Shown piece after piece: positions 1 through 5,818 of a DNA stretch of 8,221 nt. The notes under the pieces are model-generated. The model worked only from the letters and a program-made list of their open reading frames with translations. It had not been told where the DNA came from and made no database searches. The DNA is from Eubacteriales Family XIII. Incertae Sedis bacterium (GTDB lineage Bacteria; Bacillota; Clostridia; Peptostreptococcales; Anaerovoracaceae). The stretch covers positions 1 through 8,221 of the forward strand of contig JAISTF010000069.1 in NCBI GenBank assembly GCA_031272745.1, in the 5' to 3' direction. Made by a program: the position numbers and the translations under genes. How positions within the stretch are numbered: the stretch's first letter is position 1; each line of letters starts with the position of its first letter.

Positions 1-968
1 GCGACCGCGAGGCTCAGCATCGCGCTGACCTCTTCGAGGCGCGGCGGGAAGGCGCCCTGAAACATATTGTTATTCTGGATGAACCGGACATCCGCGTATC
101 CGAAACGCTTGCAATACTCCTCGCACAGCCGCTTCGTGACGCGCATCATCGCGGCGTCCTGCACGAGATTCATATTGATGCCGAACTCGAGGTAGATCTG
201 CTTCAGCCCCTGCTCCGCGCCGAGCAGCGACTGCGCGACCATGACGAACGATTTGAAGCCGCAGCTGTCGTAGCCCGTCAGGTTGCACGCGATGTGCGGG
301 CTCTGCGGCACGCCGCGCTCGTGGTAGATGGCCGCGAGCCGCGATTCGTACTGGTTGATGCGGATCTCCTCTTCGAGCGTGATGTTTTTGCAATGCGCCA
401 TCACTTCCTGGATGGAGCGGCAATTGCACGCGTTCCAGCCGGCCGCGAGCGCGATTTCCGACGCAAGCCGCCCGTCCTCGTCCGTGGAATTGAGCGACAT
501 CGGGGACTTGATCTCCCGTTTGATGCGCCGCGCCTCTTCCACGCCGTGGTTCACGATGGGCCAGCCGTTGAGCATCGTCACGCCTTCCTTGCGGCTGCGT
601 TCGATGCCGTCCGCGGCGAGCTTGTATTTGTTTTTCCGCGTGTAGGAGTCGGAGAAGACGTTCCAGAGCCCGACGGGGACGAGCGGGGAATTGGCCTCGA
701 CGTACCCCATGCCGTCGAGCATGAACTCCGTGAGCCCCTGGCCGAACTGCGGCTGGAACAGATGGATGCCGCGGTCCTCGGCGTCCGCGAGCTTCAGCGC
801 GTAGTTTTTCCCCGCGTCCACGGAATATTCCTTCGCGGCCGCGATGTTCTCGTCCAAGTTTTCAACGGCGCGGCTCGTCTCCCACTGCGGCAGCACCTCT
901 TCCTTGCGGATGCGGAAAAACTCCTCGTCCGAAAGCCTCTTGTTGCGTATGGCGTATTTGCCCGTCAT
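1..968 (-). CDS. Glutamate (methylaspartate) mutase epsilon-subunit (GlmE/MutE) family protein, divergent substrate pocket; C-terminal part missing
   Basis: Homologue of the catalytic TIM-barrel subunit of adenosylcobalamin-dependent glutamate mutase, a cytoplasmic enzyme that interconverts glutamate and 3-methylaspartate by a radical carbon-skeleton rearrangement. The 322 visible residues align almost without gaps to the N-terminal two thirds of GlmE (about 480 aa). Visible landmarks are LSDEEFFRIRKEEVLPQW (residues 12-29), SYTRKNKY (108-115), LLGAEQG (248-254) and a VQDAA stretch (269-273). About 160 residues lie beyond the left edge. The ATG at 968 follows AAAGGA by about 7 nt and lies 21 bp after the MmgE/PrpD stop, so it is the third gene of the operon. 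Against recalled Clostridium cochlearium numbering, Arg66, Arg149, Glu171, Tyr177 and Tyr181 correspond to Gln74, Asn160, Asn182, Glu188 and His192; only Arg100 (Arg111 here) is kept. Family membership is secure; the substrate is probably not glutamate (inference). Confidence 0.9.
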   Translation of the reverse strand, partial: MTGKYAIRNKRLSDEEFFRIRKEEVLPQWETSRAVENLDENIAAAKEYSVDAGKNYALKLADAEDRGIHLFQPQFGQGLTEFMLDGMGYVEANSPLVPVGLWNVFSDSYTRKNKYKLAADGIERSRKEGVTMLNGWPIVNHGVEEARRIKREIKSPMSLNSTDEDGRLASEIALAAGWNACNCRSIQEVMAHCKNITLEEEIRINQYESRLAAIYHERGVPQSPHIACNLTGYDSCGFKSFVMVAQSLLGAEQGLKQIYLEFGINMNLVQDAAMMRVTKRLCEEYCKRFGYADVRFIQNNNMFQGAFPPRLEEVSAMLSLAV

Positions 969-989
969 GGCGTGTCCTTTCTCTGTAAA

Positions 990-2348
990 CTACGGCAGGA
1001 ACAGCGGAATGATGTCGCGCACGTCGGCCTGCTCTTCCAGCGTCTCGAAAAACCCGAGGATGCGCTCTTCCCTGCCCTCGAGCCATTTGTGCCCCGACAC
1101 GCGCACGCAGTCGTAGAAGCGGGCGCGGTGCTCCTCATCCGTCATCGGGTGGCCCGGCGTGCCCGGCGGGATGTCGATCTGCCCGCGATAGTCGCCGCCG
1201 TCCTTCGTCAGCACATGCAAATCGGCCGAATAATGCGTGCGCCCGACCGCCGGCTCCGAAATCACGTCGATCTTCGTCTTGATGAAGTCCATGATCTGCG
1301 GGTCGCGGATCTGCTGCTCCTCGAAATGCGAGAGCGTCACGGGCGAGCGCAGCAGCGCGTTCGCCACGCAGTACGCGATGTTGAACTGCGCGTCCACGCG
1401 CGGATTTTCGCCGATCTTGAACGGATGCCCGACGAGCTTGTGCGTGAACGGCGGGATGAGGATTTCCACGCGCTCGATGTCCGCGCCCGTGAACCCGTGC
1501 TCCGCCATCATGTTCAGCGTCAGCTCCGTGCCGCTCTGCGTCAGGCCGCAGCTCGGGTATTTCTTGAAATTGAGGTTTTTCACATGCCACTGTTTGCCGA
1601 GGGCCTCGGTCACATAGGAGATGTCTTCCTTGTCATTGCCGTAGAGGTGGAAATAACTGTACACGCCCTCGAGGAAATTCACGGTCCCCGTGAGCTTGTA
1701 TTGCGTCAGACGCGCGCTCTCCACGCCGGCCTGCGCGACCCAGCCCTGCATCACGGGGCCGCCGAGCACGCCGTCGATGTAGTGCTGGAAGCTGGCGCCG
1801 ACGCGGTCGGATACGAGCCCCAGCGCGTTCCAGATTTCCTTCGCGTCCAAACCGAGCAGCTTGGATGCCGCGGCGGACGCGGCAAACGGCGAGGTGACGC
1901 CCGTCGGGTCGAAGCCCGCGTAGTCCTCTTCGAGCAGCTTCAGCCGCAGCGAGGTCTCCACGCCCGTCGCCACGGCCGTGATGAAGTCCTTGCCGGAGCA
2001 GCCGCCGCGCAGTTCGGCCACCGCGAGGGCGGCCGGCATCGCGCCCGCGCCGATGTGCGCCCCGGGGCCGATGTGGTCGTCGATGTCGAGCGCGCGCCCC
2101 ATCGCCGCGTTGGCGAAGGCCGCGTGCTGCGCGGGAATCTTCCCGCCCGTGATAAATACGGTGGCCTCTTCGTTGCCGCCCATATCCGAGGCAAATTTGG
2201 CGCCGGCCGCCGCGGGCGTGACGCTGCCCGCGATGAGCGCCCCGTAGAAGGCGATCATCTCCCGTTTGACCGTCTCCCGCGTCTCCGCGTCGAGATCCGC
2301 GTACGTCGTGTCGTACACGAAGGATGACAATTTTCGTTCAGTTTCCAT
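990..2348 (-). CDS. MmgE/PrpD family protein (2-methylcitrate dehydratase / cis-aconitate decarboxylase superfamily)
   Basis: A 452-residue protein of normal length for the MmgE/PrpD family. Members dehydrate 2-methylcitrate or citrate, decarboxylate cis-aconitate to itaconate, or epimerise iminodisuccinate. Family landmarks are an N-terminal helical domain with RALDIDDH (85-92) and His98, PAALAVAEL (105-113), the ASKLLGLDAKEIWNALGL stretch (161-178), the FKKYPSC element (261-267) opening the second domain, and QFNIAYCVANALL (321-333). Compared with recalled human cis-aconitate decarboxylase positions, Asp93 and His103 appear kept (Asp88, His98). The positions of Thr97, His159, Lys207 and His277 appear to be His92, Asp147, Gly197 and Gly268, so the reaction is uncertain. 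The ATG overlaps the end of glmL by 11 bp, preceded by GAAAGGA, which implies translational coupling. In this operon it stands where methylaspartate ammonia-lyase is found in glutamate fermenters. It could be a dehydratase, decarboxylase or epimerase of the mutase product or precursor (inference). Confidence 0.9.
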   Translation of the reverse strand: METERKLSSFVYDTTYADLDAETRETVKREMIAFYGALIAGSVTPAAAGAKFASDMGGNEEATVFITGGKIPAQHAAFANAAMGRALDIDDHIGPGAHIGAGAMPAALAVAELRGGCSGKDFITAVATGVETSLRLKLLEEDYAGFDPTGVTSPFAASAAASKLLGLDAKEIWNALGLVSDRVGASFQHYIDGVLGGPVMQGWVAQAGVESARLTQYKLTGTVNFLEGVYSYFHLYGNDKEDISYVTEALGKQWHVKNLNFKKYPSCGLTQSGTELTLNMMAEHGFTGADIERVEILIPPFTHKLVGHPFKIGENPRVDAQFNIAYCVANALLRSPVTLSHFEEQQIRDPQIMDFIKTKIDVISEPAVGRTHYSADLHVLTKDGGDYRGQIDIPPGTPGHPMTDEEHRARFYDCVRVSGHKWLEGREERILGFFETLEEQADVRDIIPLFLP

Positions 2349-3771
2349 CGTACATTTTCCTTTCTGTTTCCATAGCGATCAAATGCTTTTTCAATATCCG
2401 CAGCGCCGCGTCCGGATGCTCCTGCGAGAGCAGCCCCGCCGCGTAAAACAAATAGTCCGCGTCCAAATACGCGCGCGGCGCGCGCGGCTTCAGGCTCCAC
2501 GGTGCCTTTTCCGAAAACAGCGCGGCGGCCAGCACCGTTTCCGGCCGGACGCCGTATTTGAAGATGCCGCCCGTCCCGAGGACGTTTTGCACGGGACAGA
2601 GGTTTTTGCCGTACTGGATGTGTACCTCTCCCACGGCGGAAAACTCGGTCTTCAGCGTACCCGCGTGCCGCTCCGTCGCGATGTCCACCGCGCAGGCCGC
2701 GAGGGCGGCGTCCATCAGGCTCTCCGCCCGGTTTTGCGGGACGTACGACACATCCCCGGCCAACCGGCGCGTATACGCGTCCGGATCGCACGCTTCCGCC
2801 GCCGGATCCATCGCGCGCGACAGCGCGGAGAGCCGTTCCGCGCCCGCGAGCTCGAAGATCGTGCGCGCGTTGTAGCGGATGCCGAGGTCCCCTTCGACGG
2901 TGCGGCTGACGCGCGTTTCCGGCAGGCCGCGCACGACCGTGTCCCAGGTAAACGGCACGATGCCCGTCACCGAATGGATGTTGGTCGTCGCGCCGCCGAC
3001 TTCCGCGACCAATAGGCTGCCGATGCCGGGCTCGTTTTGCGTGCCGTCCGCGAGCAGCTCCGCGGCGAGCAGCGACGCCTTCGGCGTCGGCAGGATCGGC
3101 CGGTCGAACAGGCCCTTTGCCTTGTCGAAACCCTTCGCGTGGATGATGTGTTCGATGAAGATTTCGCGGATCGTGCTCTGTGCCGGCTCGATGTCCATCT
3201 CCGTCACGGTCGGCAGCAGGTTCTTTGTGACATACGTCTTCTTTCCGGCCTGTTCGAGCGTCTCGCGGATGCGTTCGCTGACGACGCGGTTGCCGCAGAC
3301 CAAGATCGGACAGGCGACGCGCGACCGCGCGAGCATCCCCGCGTTGTGCAGGATGACGTTTTTGTTGCCCCCGTCCGTCCCGCCGCAGAGCAGGACGATG
3401 TCGCAGTCCTTTTCCTCGATCTCGCGGACGATGGCTTCGTCGATCTCATAGCCGTAGGTGCCGATGACCTTGGCCCCCGCGCCGAGAGCGGCACGCCGCG
3501 CCGCGCTCTGCGTCAAATCCGGCACGAGCCCGATCGCGGCGATCTTCAGCCCGCCGGCCGCGCTGCTGCTGGCAAAGCGCCCGCAGACGGCGGCCTCGTC
3601 GAGCCCCGTCTCCCGCACGAGCTGCGCCCGCGCCTGCTCGAAGCCGAGCGAAATGTCCGTCCCCACGGTGGTCGGCGCCTGCGCGCGCCCGAGCACGGCC
3701 TCGCCGTCCAAATCGACGGCCGTGACCTTCGTATAGGTGCTTCCGAAATCGGCTAACAGATATATGCGCAA
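2338..3771 (-). CDS. glmL: GlmL/MutL family ATPase-fold accessory protein of B12-dependent mutase
   Basis: A 477-residue member of the MutL/GlmL family, encoded between or beside the subunits of glutamate mutase and presumed to reactivate or chaperone the B12 enzyme. It has the actin/HSP70/hexokinase-type nucleotide-binding layout: phosphate-1 loop LLADFGSTYTK (residues 5-15), a LLCGGTDGGNKN segment in the middle, a phosphate-2-like VAEVGGATTN (around 255-265) and an adenosine-type GTGGIFKYG near residue 400. I place the start at a TTG (3771), because GAGG at 3779-3782 stands 7 nt upstream and the product then begins MRIYLLADFGS, as family members do. Reading is open 10 codons further, to a TTG at 3801, but that start has no ribosome-binding site and would leave the good one inside the gene. 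It is the first gene of the operon behind a promoter at 3812-3841. The family is certain; its exact biochemical role is not established. Confidence 0.9.
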   Translation of the reverse strand: MRIYLLADFGSTYTKVTAVDLDGEAVLGRAQAPTTVGTDISLGFEQARAQLVRETGLDEAAVCGRFASSSAAGGLKIAAIGLVPDLTQSAARRAALGAGAKVIGTYGYEIDEAIVREIEEKDCDIVLLCGGTDGGNKNVILHNAGMLARSRVACPILVCGNRVVSERIRETLEQAGKKTYVTKNLLPTVTEMDIEPAQSTIREIFIEHIIHAKGFDKAKGLFDRPILPTPKASLLAAELLADGTQNEPGIGSLLVAEVGGATTNIHSVTGIVPFTWDTVVRGLPETRVSRTVEGDLGIRYNARTIFELAGAERLSALSRAMDPAAEACDPDAYTRRLAGDVSYVPQNRAESLMDAALAACAVDIATERHAGTLKTEFSAVGEVHIQYGKNLCPVQNVLGTGGIFKYGVRPETVLAAALFSEKAPWSLKPRAPRAYLDADYLFYAAGLLSQEHPDAALRILKKHLIAMETERKMYDGN

Positions 3772-3775
3772 AAAA

Positions 3776-3783
3776 CTACCTCG
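3776..3783 (-). promoter_or_regulatory. Shine-Dalgarno sequence deciding the TTG start of glmL
   Basis: On the minus strand this reads CGAGGTAG, and its GAGG core lies 7 nt before TTG at 3771. No ATG or GTG in this frame lies close to it. This supports a TTG start for glmL rather than the longer reading frame. Confidence 0.65.
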
Positions 3784-3811
3784 TTGCGTCGAAACAAACA
3801 AATTCCATTTG

Positions 3812-3841
3812 ATTATATGATGGGCGCTTCGGCGGCGTCAA
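3812..3841 (-). promoter_or_regulatory. Sigma-A-type promoter of the glmL - mmgE/prpD - glmE-like operon
   Basis: On the minus strand TTGACG (forward 3836-3841) is followed after 18 bp by a perfect TATAAT (forward 3812-3817). Transcription would start near 3805, giving a leader of about 35 nt that contains the glmL ribosome-binding site. It is the best promoter match in the window. The -35 element directly abuts a GGCAAA motif at 3842-3847, which may be a regulator half-site. Confidence 0.7.
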
Positions 3842-3897
3842 GGCAAAGCCCCCGCTCATTTTGTTGCACGAGGGCAAAAAAATATAGCGGTTTGCCC
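3842..3897. repeat. Candidate operator: inverted repeat GGGCAAA-N12-TTTGCCC plus a third GGCAAA half-site
   Basis: GGGCAAA at 3872-3878 and TTTGCCC at 3891-3897 form a perfect 7-bp inverted repeat with a 12-bp spacer. A further direct GGCAAA at 3842-3847 lies 31 bp upstream of the first copy, about three helical turns. The right arm falls about where the -35 of the cupin promoter should be, and the extra copy abuts the -35 of the glmL promoter. The repeats lie upstream of both predicted transcription starts, so a DNA operator is more likely than an RNA hairpin. No regulator gene is visible nearby. Confidence 0.4.
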
Positions 3898-3910
3898 CGC
3901 CGGAATCCTG

Positions 3911-3916
3911 TATACT
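3911..3916 (+). promoter_or_regulatory. Candidate -10 box for the cupin gene
   Basis: TATACT matches the sigma-A -10 consensus in five of six positions and would start transcription near 3923, leaving a leader of about 40 nt before the cupin ATG. No good -35 lies 16-18 bp upstream; the region there contains the TTTGCCC arm of the inverted repeat, which would fit an activator-dependent or repressed promoter. A perfect TTGACA at 3919-3924 has no -10 box at the right distance, so I do not use it. Confidence 0.4.
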
Positions 3917-3962
3917 CTTTGACAGAGACATTATTTTCGCTTGAGCGAGGAAGGAAAAAGAC

Positions 3963-4436
3963 ATGGCGCAGATTGTTCAAAACACCGACGGCGAATACGG
4001 AAAATACATCGTGCAGACCCTGCGGGAGCCGGCGATGATCCCGCCGGAATTCCGCGAGCTGTACAAGAAATTCGCGACGCGGATTCTCTGGATGGACGCC
4101 GACACGGTCCCCGGTGCGTTCCAGATGAACACGGCCTGGTACAGGAAGCCGCAGCCGCGCGACCCGCTGTTCGAGGAGCATGTGCACGACTACGACGAGC
4201 TCATCGGCTTTTTCGGCTCCGACCCCGAGGACCCCTACGCGCTCCACGCCGTGATCGAACTCTCCTTGGAAGGGGAAGCGCACCGGCTCGACCGCACCTC
4301 GCTTATCTTCGTGCCGGGCGGCATGAAGCACAACCCGCTCCGCCTGCTCGAAGTCGATCAGCCGATCTTCCATTTTTCCGTCGTGATGGACCCGTTCTAC
4401 GGCGGGGAAAACGCGTACAACGTCGGCTCCAAATAG
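3963..4436 (+). CDS. Small cupin-domain protein
   Basis: A 157-residue single-domain cupin. The first cupin motif is EEHVHDYDE (residues 71-79), which supplies His73, His75 and Glu79. The second is FVPGGMKHNP (116-125), with PxGxxH ending in His123; FHFSV (136-140) follows. These are the usual ligands for a divalent metal in the beta-barrel core. There is no signal peptide or membrane segment, so it is cytoplasmic. The ATG at 3963 has a strong ribosome-binding site (AGGAAGGA, spacing about 7 nt). The gene is divergent from the B12-mutase operon across a 191-bp control region, which suggests a link but does not prove it. Small cupins can be isomerases, decarboxylases, dioxygenases or ligand sensors, and the sequence does not decide between them. 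It ends 3 bp from the converging DUF4956 gene. Confidence 0.85.
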   Translation: MAQIVQNTDGEYGKYIVQTLREPAMIPPEFRELYKKFATRILWMDADTVPGAFQMNTAWYRKPQPRDPLFEEHVHDYDELIGFFGSDPEDPYALHAVIELSLEGEAHRLDRTSLIFVPGGMKHNPLRLLEVDQPIFHFSVVMDPFYGGENAYNVGSK

Positions 4437-4439
4437 GGC

Positions 4440-5111
4440 TCAGCCCGTATACTCGCCGCTGTAGCTCACGAGCGTGACGTTTTCGACGCCCGGGGCCTCC
4501 GCGAGCGCGCTCACGAAGTCCGTGTTTTCGGACAGCAGGCGCACCTCGTAGTTGAGTTCGACGCGGCCCGGCGAGACGGTCTTGCTCTTGATTTGCGATT
4601 TCTTCACGGCGGTTTTCAGCAGCGCGGAGGCGGCGGCTTCGGCGGCCGCGTCCTTCGCCGTCACGACGAGGATATACGGCTGCGACACGGGGCGCCGGTT
4701 GCCGAACAGCAGCAGCACCACCGCGATGATGACGGACGCGACGACGGCGAGCGCGATCATGCCGGCCGCGAGCACGATGCCAACCGCAATCGCCCAAAAC
4801 AGGAACGCGAGGTCGAGCGGGTCCTTGATCGCGGCGCGAAACCGCACGATGGACAGTGCGCCGACCATGCCGAGCGACAGCACCACGTTCGACGACACCG
4901 CGAGGATTACGAGCGTCGTGATGAGCGTCAGCGCGATGAGCGTCACGCCGAAACTCGCCTGGTACATCACGCCACGGAACGTCTGCCGGTAGACGAAAAA
5001 GATCAGCAGCCCGATCACGAACGCCAGCGCGAGCGCGAGAATCATGTCGGAGACGCTCGCCTGCGCGATGTTCTCGAGAAATTTCGATTTGAAGATGTCG
5101 TTGAAAGTCAT
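4440..5111 (-). CDS. DUF4956 domain-containing membrane protein
   Basis: A 223-residue integral membrane protein of the DUF4956 family, whose function is not established. Hydrophobic segments lie at about residues 22-41, 53-75, and 101-136, the last long enough for two passes. The family signature is the conserved SLGMVGALSIVRFRAAIKDP (79-98), followed by LDLAFLFWAIAVGI: small residues, then two arginines and a lysine at a membrane boundary. The C-terminal 80 residues (about 143-223) are soluble and alternate strands and helices like a small ferredoxin/ACT-like fold, probably cytoplasmic (inference). The ATG at 5111 has an excellent AAAGGAG site 8 nt upstream and lies 29 bp after the VTC-domain gene, making it the last gene of the operon. 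DUF4956 proteins are commonly encoded next to VTC-domain proteins, so a joint membrane complex is plausible. Confidence 0.88.
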   Translation of the reverse strand: MTFNDIFKSKFLENIAQASVSDMILALALAFVIGLLIFFVYRQTFRGVMYQASFGVTLIALTLITTLVILAVSSNVVLSLGMVGALSIVRFRAAIKDPLDLAFLFWAIAVGIVLAAGMIALAVVASVIIAVVLLLFGNRRPVSQPYILVVTAKDAAAEAAASALLKTAVKKSQIKSKTVSPGRVELNYEVRLLSENTDFVSALAEAPGVENVTLVSYSGEYTG

Positions 5112-5140
5112 GTCCGGTTCTCCTTTACCCTATATCCGAT

Positions 5141-5818
5141 TCACCCATAACAGCGCCCGAGCGCATATTTCGAGCAGGCGGCGGCGCGGCGGCTGCCGAC
5201 CTGCAACAGATTCTCGATGAACGACGGCAGGAACGCGTCGTATTTCACTTCGAGCAGCACGATTTCCTCGCCCGCGGGCAGGAAGGCCGCGCCGTCGTCG
5301 AGGAAGGATGCCGCCGAGAGGTTCGTCCCGATGCGCGAGTCGAACGTGACGCGCACGTTGCCGGCCGCGTAGACGTACGGCTCGCGCACATACTCGACGA
5401 CCGCCTTCGGCGCGAGGCAGGCGCCGCGCATCTTGTGGAAGAGCTCGACGACAAGCGGCCGCGCGTCGTGCGCCATCCACGCGAGGTCGCCCGCGAGGAT
5501 GCGCTCCACTTCCGCGGCCGTGAGCGGTGCCGACGACTTGTGGCAGAGCCCGTGGATCTTGATTTTCTTTTCCAAATGAATAATCGGGTTGCCGCTGCCG
5601 GGATACCGGCGAATCCGGATCTTTTCCCGCCGATCGACGCCGCTCTGCTTCTCGCGCAGCGCGCGGTCGTCCGGCGTGTCGAAGTACAGGCTGCGCACGC
5701 GGTAGGTGCCGTCCGCGCCGGCGTGCGCATCGCGTCCGAGCGCCGCGCGCAGGCGGGACGCGAGCACCGCGTAGTCGCCGTAGTTCAGGCGATGTTTGAA
5801 TTCGTGCCGCATCCTCAT
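5141..5818 (-). CDS. VTC-domain protein (polyphosphate polymerase-like, triphosphate tunnel fold)
   Basis: A 225-residue stand-alone VTC domain, the catalytic fold of the yeast vacuolar polyphosphate polymerase Vtc4 and part of the triphosphate-tunnel superfamily. Tunnel-type charged residues are visible in order: RHEFKH (4-9, with Glu6 and Lys8), YRVRSLYFDT (39-48), REKIRIRRY (64-72), HLEKKIKIHG (81-90), Arg131, VEYVREPYVY (141-150), VTFDSRIGT (157-165), LLEVKYD (188-194) and SKY (216-218). The basic tunnel residues and the strand-borne glutamates look intact, so activity on a nucleotide or polyphosphate is plausible but unproven in bacterial members. It has no SPX domain and no membrane segment. 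Its ATG overlaps the upstream stop as ATGA, indicating translational coupling; a second ATG two codons later is possible. It probably works with the DUF4956 membrane protein downstream. Confidence 0.88.
   Translation of the reverse strand: MRMRHEFKHRLNYGDYAVLASRLRAALGRDAHAGADGTYRVRSLYFDTPDDRALREKQSGVDRREKIRIRRYPGSGNPIIHLEKKIKIHGLCHKSSAPLTAAEVERILAGDLAWMAHDARPLVVELFHKMRGACLAPKAVVEYVREPYVYAAGNVRVTFDSRIGTNLSAASFLDDGAAFLPAGEEIVLLEVKYDAFLPSFIENLLQVGSRRAAACSKYALGRCYG

Noticed and set aside
294..2327. A 677-codon open frame on the plus strand across the mmgE/prpD and glmE-like genes
   Set aside because: Its product is an Arg/His/Val/Ala-rich chain with no domain pattern, typical of the antisense of GC-rich genes. 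The minus-strand frames have recognisable families and ribosome-binding sites.
2266..3756. Several plus-strand open frames opposite glmL
   Set aside because: They are antisense shadows with arginine-rich composition and no start signals; glmL is a clear family member on the other strand.
3919..3924. Perfect TTGACA as -35 of a cupin promoter
   Set aside because: No -10-like hexamer lies 15-19 bp downstream; that position is occupied by the GC-containing sequence just before the ribosome-binding site.
4436..4446. GGGCTCAGCCC palindrome between the converging cupin and DUF4956 stops, as a bidirectional terminator
   Set aside because: The stem is only 4-5 bp and no T-run follows on either strand. 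A second weak hairpin at 4466-4477 followed by CGTTTT is also short and lies inside the DUF4956 gene. Neither is convincing as an intrinsic terminator.
3941..4477. A 178-codon plus-strand frame over the cupin gene
   Set aside because: It is the cupin region read in another frame. The cupin frame has the metal motifs and a strong ribosome-binding site.
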